Notes: generated from the letters alone by a model not told the origin. A stretch of 39,537 bases of DNA from Chloroflexota bacterium (GCA_003670675.1 QWQY01000004.1:1-39537), one strand, 5' to 3'. Counted from the stretch's first letter, positions 1-8,229 are shown. Made by a program: numbers and translations.

Positions 1-36
1 CATTCGATGACGTTCTACCTGGCGCGCGGCGAGTAA
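1..36 (+). CDS. C-terminal tail of a truncated unknown protein
   Basis: Frame 1 is open from the window edge and ends at TAA 34-36, giving 11 residues that end in FYLARGE. A strong terminator hairpin follows 14 bases later, which supports a real gene end. Nothing can be said about function from this fragment. Confidence 0.5.
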   Translation, partial: HSMTFYLARGE

Positions 37-50
37 GCCGATCCCAGCAG

Positions 51-86
51 ACCGCCCCGTTCCGCGACGCGGAACGGGGCGGTTTT
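51..86 (+). terminator. Rho-independent terminator of the gene entering from the left
   Basis: A 15-bp perfect stem (51-65 with 69-83) and a 3-base loop are followed by TTTT. It lies between the end of the first gene and the convergent MscS gene. The reverse direction has no T tract. Confidence 0.85.
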
Positions 87-110
87 CTCATGCTCCGTCG
101 TCGTCTGCTG

Positions 111-911
111 CTAATCGACCTTGCTGACCTGCGAACCAGCACGGGTGGTGCTGGCCTGGGTGCCGAGGTATGCATCGATAGCCAAGATTACTGCAGTGCG
201 GCATGACCCGTCGTCGTCGTGTTCGGCGGCGGTCCATGCGACGACATGGATGGTCACCTGGGCGCCGTGCATGTCGGCGATGATGGCGGTGCAGTGTGGC
301 TCGGCCGCGACCAGAGGGAGCGCTTGGACGATGCGCGGCAACGCGTCGATGATGCCCTCGAAGGCGCTGTTGCGCGGCACGGTCAACGCATAGGTCTGTT
401 GCCGCAGCCCCGAGCGGGTGTAATTGATGATGGCGCTGCCGTTGATGACGTTGCTGGGGATGTGCACCAACATGCCCGCTTGGTTCCGCACGACGGTGAC
501 ATGCAGACGCATGGCTGTGACGATGCCGCGGATGGCCGCGATGGTGACTTCGTCGCCCACCTGGTAGGGTCGATAATAGAGCAGCATGATGCCTGCGGTG
601 TAGCTTTTGGCGACGTCTTGGATGGCCAGGGCGACGACCACGCCACCCAATCCGAGGCCGGCCATAAAGCTCGAGGCGATGGTGCCCCAGCCGCCTTGGG
701 CAAAGGCAATCGAGGCGCCGACGAGGAGCGTGACGACAAAGACGACGCTGCCTGCCAGGGCGGCGATGTCCGCCGGGAACCCCATCCGCGTTGCGCCTGC
801 TTGTGACACCACGCGGAGGCGCCGGGCAATCACAATCGTGCCCAGGAGAATGCTCAAAACGATGAGAATCGTCGGGGTTTGTGCCAGTATGGTATCCAAA
901 ATCGTCTGCAT
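111..911 (-). CDS. MscS-family small-conductance mechanosensitive channel
   Basis: A membrane channel that opens under tension to release solutes during osmotic downshock. The protein is 266 aa, close to the short MscS type (E. coli MscS has 286 aa). Hydrophobic segments lie at about 12-30, 48-71 and 80-112. The third carries the Gly/Ala-rich pore helix (AGLGLGGVVVALA, about 84-96), followed by the IQDV and YRPYQVGD motifs that lead into the cytoplasmic beta domain. The start at 911 was chosen because GAAGGAAA sits just upstream; an in-frame ATG at 956 would add 15 residues with no ribosome site. It is transcribed alone, convergent with the gene at the left edge and divergent from the flavin reductase. 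The tail after residue 245 is polar and unconserved in appearance. Family assignment is firm; ion selectivity is not visible. Confidence 0.9.
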   Translation of the reverse strand: MQTILDTILAQTPTILIVLSILLGTIVIARRLRVVSQAGATRMGFPADIAALAGSVVFVVTLLVGASIAFAQGGWGTIASSFMAGLGLGGVVVALAIQDVAKSYTAGIMLLYYRPYQVGDEVTIAAIRGIVTAMRLHVTVVRNQAGMLVHIPSNVINGSAIINYTRSGLRQQTYALTVPRNSAFEGIIDALPRIVQALPLVAAEPHCTAIIADMHGAQVTIHVVAWTAAEHDDDGSCRTAVILAIDAYLGTQASTTRAGSQVSKVD

Positions 912-989
912 GGTGTTTCCTTCGCATATGCAGCCTGTGTGACTGTAGTGTAGCATTGCCTGGTACTGCAGTCGGGTGGGTTTTGCTAC

Positions 990-995
990 TATAAT
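990..995 (+). promoter_or_regulatory. Possible -10 element for the flavin reductase operon
   Basis: A perfect TATAAT lies 41 bases before the flavin reductase start. No good -35 hexamer is visible at 16-18 bp spacing, so this is tentative. It would drive the long + strand gene run beginning at 1037. Confidence 0.4.
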
Positions 996-1036
996 GAGGG
1001 CAAGAGTCGCAGTACCACATCAGATAGCAGGATTTC

Positions 1037-1507
1037 ATGCCAATAGACGATGCATTGTTTCGCAAAGCGATGGGGAGTTTTACGAGCGGTGTGACCGTCG
1101 TAACGACGGTCCACGACAATGCAGCCTATGGAATGACCGTGAGTTCGTTCACGTCATTGTCGCTCAAGCCACAGCTGTTGCTGGTCTGCATACAAAACCA
1201 ACTCCCCACGCACACTGCCATCCTCAAGTCAGGTATTTTTGCGGTGAGCATTTTGGCGGCCGATCAAGCGGATATCTCGCAGCACTTCGCCAGCAAAATC
1301 ACCGACAAATTCACCGGCATTAATTGTTCGACCACGGCGGCGGGCATCCCCGTGATTGCCAATGCCTGTGCCACGTTCGAATGCACCCTGGCCCACGTCT
1401 TGCCGGGTGGCGATCATTCGATTGTGGTCGGTGCCCTGAACGAAGCCCACGTCAGCGACCGCGCTCCGTTGGTGTATTACCGCGGCGGCTACCACCAACT
1501 GGCATGA
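1037..1507 (+). CDS. Flavin reductase domain protein (FMN-binding split barrel)
   Basis: A 156-aa protein of the flavin reductase-like family (NtaB/HpaC/RutF type). Members bind FMN and usually reduce free flavin with NAD(P)H for a partner monooxygenase. Typical features are an N-terminal FRKAMGSFTSGVTVVTT stretch, a YGMTVSSFTSLSLKP motif (about 34-48) and a split-barrel pattern to the C-terminus. AGGA lies 5 bases before the ATG. No two-component monooxygenase is nearby, so the electron acceptor is unknown. Its stop overlaps the next start (ATGA at 1504-1507), which implies translational coupling with sua5. Confidence 0.87.
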   Translation: MPIDDALFRKAMGSFTSGVTVVTTVHDNAAYGMTVSSFTSLSLKPQLLLVCIQNQLPTHTAILKSGIFAVSILAADQADISQHFASKITDKFTGINCSTTAAGIPVIANACATFECTLAHVLPGGDHSIVVGALNEAHVSDRAPLVYYRGGYHQLA

Positions 1508-2541
1508 AGACCGTCCTGCGCTCGATATCGGCGTCACACCCCGACCAGGCCGACATCGCCGCCGCCGCCGCGCACATCGCCGCGGGTGACTTGGTGGCGA
1601 TGCCGACCGAGACGGTATATGGCCTGGCCGCTGACGCACACAACCCCGCGGCGGTGGCACGTATTTTCGCTGCCAAAGGGCGACCAACGACTGACCCGCT
1701 CATCGTACACATTGCGGACGTTGGGCAACTTGCGGATGTGGCGACCGACTTCCCCCCCGCATTTGCCCTCCTGGCCGAGACATTCTGGCCTGGTCCGTTG
1801 ACCATCCTCCTGCCGCGCCACCCCGCGTTGAGCACGCAGATAACCGCCGGCTTCGACACGGTGGCGGTACGGATGCCTGCCCATCCGGTTGCGTTGGCGC
1901 TGATCCGTGCCAGTAGGACGCCGTTGGTGGCTCCGTCCGCCAATCTTTTTTCGCACCCCAGCCCCACCACCGGCATGCATGTCATGCACGACCTCGACGG
2001 TCGCATCGCCATGGTGCTCGACGCTGGCCCATGCCGGATAGGCGTCGAATCGACCATTGTCGACATCACCCAATCACCCGCACGCATCCTGCGCCAAGGC
2101 GATGTCAGCGCCGAACAATTGAGTACGGTGTTGGGTGAGGTGCACATAGTGACCCGTACCCTCGCTGCCAGCCAGGCAGCCCCCGCCCCCGGCATGCTCC
2201 TCAAACACTATGCGCCCCGCACACCGCTCATGTTACTCCGCGGTGATTCTGCCGCGGTGCGCCGAACGGTGCTGGATGCGCATGCACAAAAACGCATTAT
2301 TTGGCTGTGTTATGCCGAAGACGAAGCCTTCGCGGGGATGCAAGGAATCGACACTATGTGCCTCGGCGCGGCGACCGATGGTGCGCAGATTGCGCGGTCA
2401 TTGTTTGCCGCACTGCGCGCTGCCGATGCCGAGGGGTACGCGCTGATTGTCATCGCCGAGCCGCAGGGTGAGGGCGTGGCCGCGGCCGTGCGCGATCGCC
2501 TCTACCGGGCTGCCGAGGGCGTCGTCCATACGCTCGCGTAG
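1504..2541 (+). CDS. sua5: Threonylcarbamoyl-AMP synthase, long Sua5 form
   Basis: Makes threonylcarbamoyl-AMP from threonine, bicarbonate and ATP, the first step of the t6A37 modification of ANN-decoding tRNAs. The 345-aa protein has an N-terminal YrdC domain (about 1-205) with PTETVYGLAAD (34-44), KGRP followed by PLIVHI (58-70), and an SAN and VESTIVDI pocket. A linker with the conserved PGMLLKHYAP motif leads to a C-terminal Sua5 domain, which matches the long rather than the short TsaC form. The frame is open much further upstream, but the start at 1504 overlaps the flavin reductase stop and begins immediately before recognisable homology. Partner genes tsaB, tsaD and tsaE are not in the window. 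Confidence 0.94.
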   Translation: MKTVLRSISASHPDQADIAAAAAHIAAGDLVAMPTETVYGLAADAHNPAAVARIFAAKGRPTTDPLIVHIADVGQLADVATDFPPAFALLAETFWPGPLTILLPRHPALSTQITAGFDTVAVRMPAHPVALALIRASRTPLVAPSANLFSHPSPTTGMHVMHDLDGRIAMVLDAGPCRIGVESTIVDITQSPARILRQGDVSAEQLSTVLGEVHIVTRTLAASQAAPAPGMLLKHYAPRTPLMLLRGDSAAVRRTVLDAHAQKRIIWLCYAEDEAFAGMQGIDTMCLGAATDGAQIARSLFAALRAADAEGYALIVIAEPQGEGVAAAVRDRLYRAAEGVVHTLA

Positions 2542-2556
2542 GCGTTTGCAGCGGTA

Positions 2557-2565
2557 TGCTATACT
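2557..2565 (+). promoter_or_regulatory. Extended -10 promoter before the 105-aa gene
   Basis: TGCTATACT matches an extended -10 (TGnTATAAT) with five of six -10 bases. It lies 29 bases before the start at 2594, in the 52-bp gap after sua5. No -35 is evident, which fits extended -10 promoters. It may give internal transcription of the gene at 2594 and pgi. Confidence 0.5.
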
Positions 2566-2593
2566 TCTCAGAATATCTTTTGCAGGGGCGCAG

Positions 2594-2911
2594 ATGAGCT
2601 GGCTCAAACGCATTTTCGGCATCCAGTTGACCCCTCCCGAGCGCGCGATTGTGTTGTATGTGCGCTGTGACCGCTGTCAAAGCACGGTCAGCGTCCGTAT
2701 CGATCGCTACAACGATTTGGCAATCGAATACAACGAGCGCGAGGTAGAGGTGGGCTTTGTGGTCAACAAGCCCATCATGGACACCAAATGCTTCCGCGTC
2801 ATGCAGGCAACACTCACCTTCGACACACACCGCATCGAGCAGAGCCGAACCATCAGCGGTGGGGCCTTCATCGACGAAGCAACCTATCGAGCACTGCAAC
2901 CCACTCCGTAA
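2594..2911 (+). CDS. Conserved-looking 105-aa protein of unknown function with one CxxC
   Basis: I do not recognise the family. The protein starts MSWLKRIFGI, then a hydrophobic strand runs into VRCDRCQS (a single CxxC at about 25-28), followed by a basic/acidic middle (RIDRYNDLAIEYNERE), a VVNKPIMDTKCF segment and a beta-rich end. The single CxxC could bind metal only as a dimer or with other ligands such as the Cys near position 65. No signal peptide or membrane segment is seen. AGGGG lies before the ATG at 2594; the frame is open further upstream inside sua5, but that part has no start with a ribosome site. It sits 26 bases before pgi and is probably co-transcribed with it. Confidence 0.75.
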   Translation: MSWLKRIFGIQLTPPERAIVLYVRCDRCQSTVSVRIDRYNDLAIEYNEREVEVGFVVNKPIMDTKCFRVMQATLTFDTHRIEQSRTISGGAFIDEATYRALQPTP

Positions 2912-2937
2912 CGCAGACAGCAGAGCAGCGAGGAACA

Positions 2938-4353
2938 ATGGATTACCACAACCCCCAATGGCAATCGTCGATGCGCATCCGGCTGGACATCAATAACACC
3001 CTCCGCACGGTCGTCGGCGCGCACGGGATCGACCCAGCCGACATCCATGCAATGGCCGCTGCCGCAGGGGCCGCGTTGGCCGACATCGAAGCCAACCGCG
3101 CCCACCTCGGCTGGCCCGATTTGCCCGCCCAAGACATCAGTGCCATCCTGGCTGCTGCGCAAAAGGTGATGCACGTCGAAAACTTCGTCGTACTGGGCAT
3201 CGGCGGCTCTGCACTGGGCAATATTGCCGTACAATCCGCGCTCAACCATCCCTTTTACAACGACCAGCCGCGTGGCACACGCACACACCCGCGCTTGTAC
3301 GTCATCGACAACTCGGACCCCGATTTGAACGCAGCCCTGATCGAGACACTCGATCCGGCCAGTACGGTCTACAACGTTATCTCCAAATCGGGCACCACGG
3401 CCGAGACGATGTCGTCGTTTTTGGCGGTACGTGAGCACCTCATCAAGACCCTCGGCCCCAATGCCCTCAAAGAACACGTCATCGTCACCACCGACCCGAG
3501 TAGCGGCTTTATGCGGCAGATTGGTCTGCGTGAAGGGTTACCGATGCTCGAGTTGCCGCCCAACGTGGGCGGGCGCTTTTCGGTATTGACGACGGTGGGT
3601 TTGCTCTCTGCCGCAGTCACCGGCGTCGATATCCGTGCCTTGTTGGCTGGGGCAGCTTATGGGTATCAGATTGCATCTAACCCCGATGTGATGAAGAACC
3701 CCGCCGCGTTGGCCGCCATCGTCAACCTGCTCTGCGCCAAACAAGGCCAAAACATGGTCGTGATGATGCCGTACTCGCACCACCTGCGCCATATTTCGGA
3801 CTGGTTTGCCCAACTCTGGGCCGAAAGTCTGGGCAAAAAGACCAGCCTGAGTGGCGAGACCGTCAACGTCGGCACTACACCCATCCGCGCGCTGGGTGCC
3901 ACCGATCAGCATTCGCAGGTGCAGTTGTATGTCGAAGGACCATTCGACAAGCTGGTCAACTTCATCGCCGTCGATACGTTTGCACACAGCGTCACCATCC
4001 CGTCGGCTTACAGCGACCTCGAAGGTGTGGCGTACCTCGGTGGCCATACGTTCAACGAGCTCATCAATGCCGAGCAACAGGCAACGGCGATTGCTCTCAA
4101 CGACGCCGGCCGACCCAACATGACCCACACATTGCCGGCCATCAACGCCTTCACCATCGGGCAGCTGTTTATGCTCCTCGAGATGCAGACGGCCATCGCA
4201 GGCGCCTTGCTCAACATCAACACCTTCGACCAACCAGGGGTCGAAGCCGGCAAAATCGCTACCTACGCGCTCCTCGGCCGCGAAGGCTTCGGCGAACGCC
4301 GGGCAGCTATCGCCGCTGCACGTGCGCGGCGGTCCGCACAATGGGAGGTCTAA
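2938..4353 (+). CDS. pgi: Glucose-6-phosphate isomerase
   Basis: Interconverts glucose 6-phosphate and fructose 6-phosphate in glycolysis and gluconeogenesis. The 471-aa length fits the compact bacterial type (about 450 aa). Both family signatures are present: NVGGRFSVLTTVGL in the middle and the NINTFDQPGVEAGK block near the C-terminus. The first SIS subdomain has VVLGIGGSALGN, and the phosphate-binding SKSGTTAET follows. GAGGA precedes the ATG at 2938. The next gene begins 2 bases after the stop, with its ribosome site inside the last pgi codons, so the two are coupled. Confidence 0.96.
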   Translation: MDYHNPQWQSSMRIRLDINNTLRTVVGAHGIDPADIHAMAAAAGAALADIEANRAHLGWPDLPAQDISAILAAAQKVMHVENFVVLGIGGSALGNIAVQSALNHPFYNDQPRGTRTHPRLYVIDNSDPDLNAALIETLDPASTVYNVISKSGTTAETMSSFLAVREHLIKTLGPNALKEHVIVTTDPSSGFMRQIGLREGLPMLELPPNVGGRFSVLTTVGLLSAAVTGVDIRALLAGAAYGYQIASNPDVMKNPAALAAIVNLLCAKQGQNMVVMMPYSHHLRHISDWFAQLWAESLGKKTSLSGETVNVGTTPIRALGATDQHSQVQLYVEGPFDKLVNFIAVDTFAHSVTIPSAYSDLEGVAYLGGHTFNELINAEQQATAIALNDAGRPNMTHTLPAINAFTIGQLFMLLEMQTAIAGALLNINTFDQPGVEAGKIATYALLGREGFGERRAAIAAARARRSAQWEV

Positions 4354-4355
4354 CC

Positions 4356-4826
4356 ATGACTCTGACTGACGCGCAATGCCCAACCTGTGGCGCGCCCGTG
4401 CTCCCCGTCGCAACGGTCGCCACCAATCCCATCACCAGCAATGCGGTGCGTAGCCAACTCTCGTTGGCGCCGATGCCCATGCCACGGACTGCGGGTGGCC
4501 TCGGCTGTATGACCGTCATCCTGAGCGGATCGGTCGCTTTCGCAGCTGCGGTCATCATCGGCGGGATAAGCCAGTTCACCCTCGGCACTGATTACCCCGC
4601 GCCCGGGTATCGCTTCGGCGAAGCGGCGATTTTTAGCGGGATAGCTGCATTCATCATTGTGATGATTGCCATGTTTTCGGTGTTTGTTTGGCGCCAAGCC
4701 AATCACGATCGCATCTACACAACACAGATGGGCGAGTGGTTCGCACAGAAATCCGCCTACGAAAACGATTCCTATTGCACGAAATGCAATCTCCGCGTGC
4801 CCGGTTCGGCATCGACGACACCCTAA
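4356..4826 (+). CDS. Small membrane protein with split zinc-knuckle motifs, unknown function
   Basis: Not a family I can name. The 156-aa protein has CPTCG at residues 8-12 and CTKC at about 144-147, so four cysteines flank two hydrophobic helices (about 51-72 and 90-113). If the helices form a hairpin, both ends face the cytoplasm and the two CxxC pairs could make one zinc ribbon. The Pro-rich stretch at 34-50 looks flexible. A GGAGG site 7 bases before the ATG at 4356 decides this start over the ATG at 4341. It lies between pgi and the amidohydrolase in the same operon; its role there is unclear. Confidence 0.75.
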   Translation: MTLTDAQCPTCGAPVLPVATVATNPITSNAVRSQLSLAPMPMPRTAGGLGCMTVILSGSVAFAAAVIIGGISQFTLGTDYPAPGYRFGEAAIFSGIAAFIIVMIAMFSVFVWRQANHDRIYTTQMGEWFAQKSAYENDSYCTKCNLRVPGSASTTP

Positions 4827-4840
4827 AAAAGGAAAAACAC

Positions 4841-6814
4841 ATGCACACGATCGATCTGCTGCTCTGTCACGCAACGGTCGTCACCATGGATGAGCACGGC
4901 ACCATTCTTCATGATGGTGCCGTTGCTGTACACGGTGATACCATCGTCGCCATCGACAGTACCGCCGCCCTCAGCGCCCGCTACCAGGCCACACAGACTA
5001 TCGATTGTCAGGGGTGCGCAATCACGCCTGGGCTCATCAATGCCCATGCCCACGTGCCGATGAGTCTGCTCCGCGGTATCGCTGCAGATTTGCAGCTCGA
5101 TGTCTGGTTGTTTGGGTATATGTTCCCCGTCGAAGGCCGCTTTGTAACGCCCGAGTTCGTCCGCGCGGGGACACTGTTGTCCTGCGCCGAGATGATCCGC
5201 GGCGGCACGACCACCTTTGTCGACATGTACTTCTACGAAGAAGAAGTCGCCCGAGCAGCCGACGAGGCCGGGATGCGCGCTGTCTGTGGACAATCGGTGA
5301 TGCGCCTGCCCTCACCCGATGCCTCGTCGTTCGACGTCGGCCTCGAGCGCGCTACCCGCTTCATCGATGCGTGGCATACCCACCCGCGCATCACCCCCAC
5401 CATCGCCCCACACGCACCGTATACCTGTACCGACGAAATCTACGGCCAGGCCGTCGAACTCTGCAAAAAATACGGCGTCCCGCTGGTCACCCACTTGTCC
5501 GAGACCGCGCGCGAGGTCGACGAATCGCGCGTCGACCGGCACGGCACCCCCATCGGGTACGCCGAACGTGTCGGCGCATTTACGGTGCCCTGCATCGCCG
5601 CCCACTGTGTCCATGCCACCGACGAAGACATCGCCACCCTGGCTGCCAAAGGCGTCGGCGTTGCGCCCTGCCCCACATCGAATCTCAAATTAGCCAGTGG
5701 CGTCGCGCCCTACCTCAAGTTCCTCAATGCAGGGGTCAAAACAGGCCTCGGCACCGATGGACCAGCCTCGAACGACGACCAAGACATGTTCAGCGAAATC
5801 CACCTGGCCGCATTGCTCCCCAAAGGCCTGTCGGGCGATCCGACTGCGATGCCCGCCAAAACTGCTTTTTCGTTGGCTACCTCATCCGGCGCACGGGCCA
5901 TCCACCAGGCGGATCGCATCGGCACGCTCGCGGTCGGCAAACAAGCCGATCTCATCGTCATTTCACTCGGCGCGCTCCATAATTCACCGACGTATACCTA
6001 TGCCGCCGATGCAATCTATAACCAGCTCGTCTATACCTGTCATGCCAGTGATGTGCGCGACACCATCGTCGCCGGACGCATCCTGATGCGCAATCGTGCA
6101 TTGCTGACGCTCGACGAGCCGGCAATTCTGGCCGAAGCACGGCGTATCTCGCACGACATCAACACCTTCCTCGCCAATCGCGAGGAACACCTGCTCGACA
6201 AAATCTTGGCAATCAGCCCGATCCAAGCCAGCGAGATTTTCGAGATCCAGGTCAAAGCCAAAATCGAGCCTAGCGACGCCGTTGCTATCCGCAACATCCT
6301 CGATGCCGTACCGTTCACCATCGTTCGCCAAAACCAACGCACGCAGTACGACACCTACTTTGTCTGGAACGACAGCGCCCAGGGCCGCATCCGCCTGCGC
6401 GAAGACCACCGCATCGATGCCCAGGGCCGTACGCCACCCTACTACACACTCACCCTGACCGAGCCTGCCAAACGCGTCGAGTACAACGCTGCGGTCCAGT
6501 TGTCGCGCGCACGGTACACCGCGCCGGCCAACCACACCGAACGCTTCTACCGCGAATACTTCCAACCCAACCAGGTCATCACCATTACCAAAGAACGACA
6601 GCGCATCCACATAACCTATCGCGACACCGAGTTCGCCGTCAACATCGACACCGTCAGCACCCCTGCCAACGCCGGTTTGTACGTCGAACTCAAGAGCCGC
6701 ACCTGGAGTCAACGCGATGCCACCCACAAAGCAGCCTTGATGGGCGAAATCTTGCAGCTCTTCGGCATCGACGACAGCCGCCTCATCAAACACGAATATG
6801 TCGAACAACAATAA
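4841..6814 (+). CDS. mtaD: MTA/SAH deaminase-type amidohydrolase fused to a CYTH-like domain
   Basis: A two-part 657-aa protein. Residues 1-445 form a cytosolic amidohydrolase of the 5'-methylthioadenosine/S-adenosylhomocysteine deaminase group. It has HAH metal ligands (H69, H71), THLSE (H218, E221), AHCVH (H255) and GTDGPASND (D306), which match the TM0936-type zinc and catalytic set. Such enzymes deaminate adenosine-type nucleosides to inosine forms. Residues about 462-657 look like a CYTH / triphosphate-tunnel domain: ExQxK (468-472, where ExExK is usual), QYDTYF (502-507), RIRLRE (516-521), TLTLTEP, YVELK (E616) and a C-terminal helix ending in LFGID. The start has AAAAGGAAAA upstream. 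The deaminase alone is usually 420-450 aa, so the extra 200 residues are unusual. The CYTH call rests on motif pattern only. Confidence 0.85.
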   Translation: MHTIDLLLCHATVVTMDEHGTILHDGAVAVHGDTIVAIDSTAALSARYQATQTIDCQGCAITPGLINAHAHVPMSLLRGIAADLQLDVWLFGYMFPVEGRFVTPEFVRAGTLLSCAEMIRGGTTTFVDMYFYEEEVARAADEAGMRAVCGQSVMRLPSPDASSFDVGLERATRFIDAWHTHPRITPTIAPHAPYTCTDEIYGQAVELCKKYGVPLVTHLSETAREVDESRVDRHGTPIGYAERVGAFTVPCIAAHCVHATDEDIATLAAKGVGVAPCPTSNLKLASGVAPYLKFLNAGVKTGLGTDGPASNDDQDMFSEIHLAALLPKGLSGDPTAMPAKTAFSLATSSGARAIHQADRIGTLAVGKQADLIVISLGALHNSPTYTYAADAIYNQLVYTCHASDVRDTIVAGRILMRNRALLTLDEPAILAEARRISHDINTFLANREEHLLDKILAISPIQASEIFEIQVKAKIEPSDAVAIRNILDAVPFTIVRQNQRTQYDTYFVWNDSAQGRIRLREDHRIDAQGRTPPYYTLTLTEPAKRVEYNAAVQLSRARYTAPANHTERFYREYFQPNQVITITKERQRIHITYRDTEFAVNIDTVSTPANAGLYVELKSRTWSQRDATHKAALMGEILQLFGIDDSRLIKHEYVEQQ

Positions 6815-7433
6815 GTACATCATCGGCCTGACCGGCAACATCGCCTGCGGCAAAAGCGCCGTCGTCCAGACCCTCGCCGACGCGGGGGTCCACACCATCG
6901 ACGCCGACGCCGTCACCCGCCACCTCCAACAACCGGGCCAAGCGGTCTATCAGGCCATTGTGGACGCCTTTGGCAACGCTATCGTCGCACCAGACGGCAC
7001 CATCGATCGGCGCGCGTTGGGGTCCATCGTCTTTGCCGATCAGGCGCAACTCAAACGCCTCGAGCAGCTGATCCACCCGGCCGTTCGGCAGCACATCCTC
7101 GCTTGGCTGGCGTCGCTCCCGGTGGGCACTGCCCAGACACCGACCATAGCAGTCATCGACGCCATCAAACTCATCGAATCAGGCTGGCCGGCCCATTGCG
7201 ACGCCGTTTGGGTGGTGACTGCACCGCGCGCCGTCCAAATCAGCCGGTTGATGCAGACCCGTGGCTTGACCGAGGCCGAAGCCATCCTGCGTATCGATGC
7301 CCAATCGGCCCAGGCCGACAAAGTGGCACACGCCGATGTCGTCTTTGACAACACGGGCACGATGGCAGCGCTCCAACAACAGGTGCGCGACGCGCTGGCA
7401 ACCGTCCGTGCAACGCTCGCCGCCCAATCCTAA
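6798..7433 (+). CDS. coaE: Dephospho-CoA kinase
   Basis: Catalyses the last step of coenzyme A synthesis, phosphorylating the 3'-hydroxyl of dephospho-CoA with ATP. The 211-aa protein has a P-loop GNIACGKS (13-20), followed by HTIDADAVTRHL (the substrate-binding DAD region), the IDRRALGSIVF lid segment and the LEQLIHPAVR motif. All are typical of CoaE, and the length is normal. The ATG at 6798 lies inside the amidohydrolase gene (17-base overlap), so translation is probably coupled. The methyltransferase follows after 21 bases. Confidence 0.95.
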   Translation: MSNNNKYIIGLTGNIACGKSAVVQTLADAGVHTIDADAVTRHLQQPGQAVYQAIVDAFGNAIVAPDGTIDRRALGSIVFADQAQLKRLEQLIHPAVRQHILAWLASLPVGTAQTPTIAVIDAIKLIESGWPAHCDAVWVVTAPRAVQISRLMQTRGLTEAEAILRIDAQSAQADKVAHADVVFDNTGTMAALQQQVRDALATVRATLAAQS

Positions 7434-7454
7434 CCAACAGTACAGAGCAACACC

Positions 7455-8180
7455 ATGCATTTCACGCGTTTTTGGTCCATCGTCGAGGCCACCCACGATA
7501 TTTCGAACCCCTGCACACCGCAGAAGCTCGATCGCCTGATTGATCTCATGGGGTTCCGCGCCGATCAGCACATCCTCGACATCGGGAGCGGCCGCGGCTG
7601 GCTCGACACGCGCATCGCCGAACGCACCGGGGCGCGGATTACCGCGATCGAAATCAATCCCTGGTTCAACGAAGTCGCCCGCCTGCGTGCCCAGCGCGCC
7701 GGCGTCCACGAGCGCATCGACATCATCGAAGCCGACGGTCGCACCGTCACCCTGACCGACCAAACCTACGACGCCGGTTTGTGCATCGGTGCATCATTTG
7801 CCGTCGGCGGGCTCGCACCGCTCCTCGACACCTTCCGCCGCGTGGTCAAACCCGGCGGGCTCATCGCTGTGGGCGACATTTTCCGCCTCACCGACACACT
7901 CCCTGCTGCCCTCGACGAGCTCGGGCCCGTCCCCACCCTGGCCGGCCTCGTCGACCAGATCCGTGGCGACCACGAGCCGCTCGAGATGCTCGTCGCACCC
8001 CTCGAAGACTGGGACCGCTACGAAACCCGCAAGTGGCAGGCCGCGCAACAGTGGATTGCCGCCAACCCCACCGACCCCGAGCACGCTGACCTGGTCACTG
8101 CCGTCGCCACGATGCGCCACGATTACCTGCACTACGAACGCCCACACATCGGCTGGGCTATCGTGGTTGCGCGCGTCTAG
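7455..8180 (+). CDS. Class I SAM-dependent methyltransferase, substrate unknown
   Basis: A 241-aa Rossmann-fold methyltransferase. Motif I is ILDIGSGRGWL (about 40-50), the acidic end of strand 2 is ITAIEIN (about 63-69), motif II is near IIEADGRT, and a post-motif FRRVVKPGGLIAVGD (about 127-141) matches the UbiE-like small-molecule type. The C-terminal third (WDRYETRKWQ onwards) is probably the substrate cap and is not diagnostic. The ribosome site before the ATG is weak (CAGAG). It is the last gene of the + strand run that began at 1037 and is closed by the hairpin at 8196-8229. I cannot name the substrate. Confidence 0.85.
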   Translation: MHFTRFWSIVEATHDISNPCTPQKLDRLIDLMGFRADQHILDIGSGRGWLDTRIAERTGARITAIEINPWFNEVARLRAQRAGVHERIDIIEADGRTVTLTDQTYDAGLCIGASFAVGGLAPLLDTFRRVVKPGGLIAVGDIFRLTDTLPAALDELGPVPTLAGLVDQIRGDHEPLEMLVAPLEDWDRYETRKWQAAQQWIAANPTDPEHADLVTAVATMRHDYLHYERPHIGWAIVVARV

Positions 8181-8195
8181 CACACGATGGAACAA

Positions 8196-8229
8196 AACAC
8201 CCCCCGTGGCATGTGCCACGGGGGGTGTT
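8196..8229 (-). terminator. Terminator between convergent genes
   Basis: A 16-bp perfect stem (8196-8211 with 8214-8229) has a 2-base loop. On the minus strand it is followed by TTGTTCC after a T-containing stem end, so it suits the glycosyltransferase gene ending at 8242. It may also stop the methyltransferase transcript from the + side. Confidence 0.8.

Noticed and set aside
88-1119. A long minus-strand open frame overlapping the MscS gene in another frame
   Set aside because: It is extremely rich in Arg and His, has no motif, and lies antisense or out of frame to a clear MscS protein; this is a typical shadow in GC-rich DNA.
1324-1503. N-terminal extension of Sua5
   Set aside because: It overlaps the flavin reductase in another frame. 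The ATGA junction at 1504 and the start of YrdC homology fix the start.
5005-5982. A 325-residue + strand frame inside the amidohydrolase
   Set aside because: Arg/His/Cys-rich out-of-frame translation of a gene whose catalytic residues are intact in the main frame.
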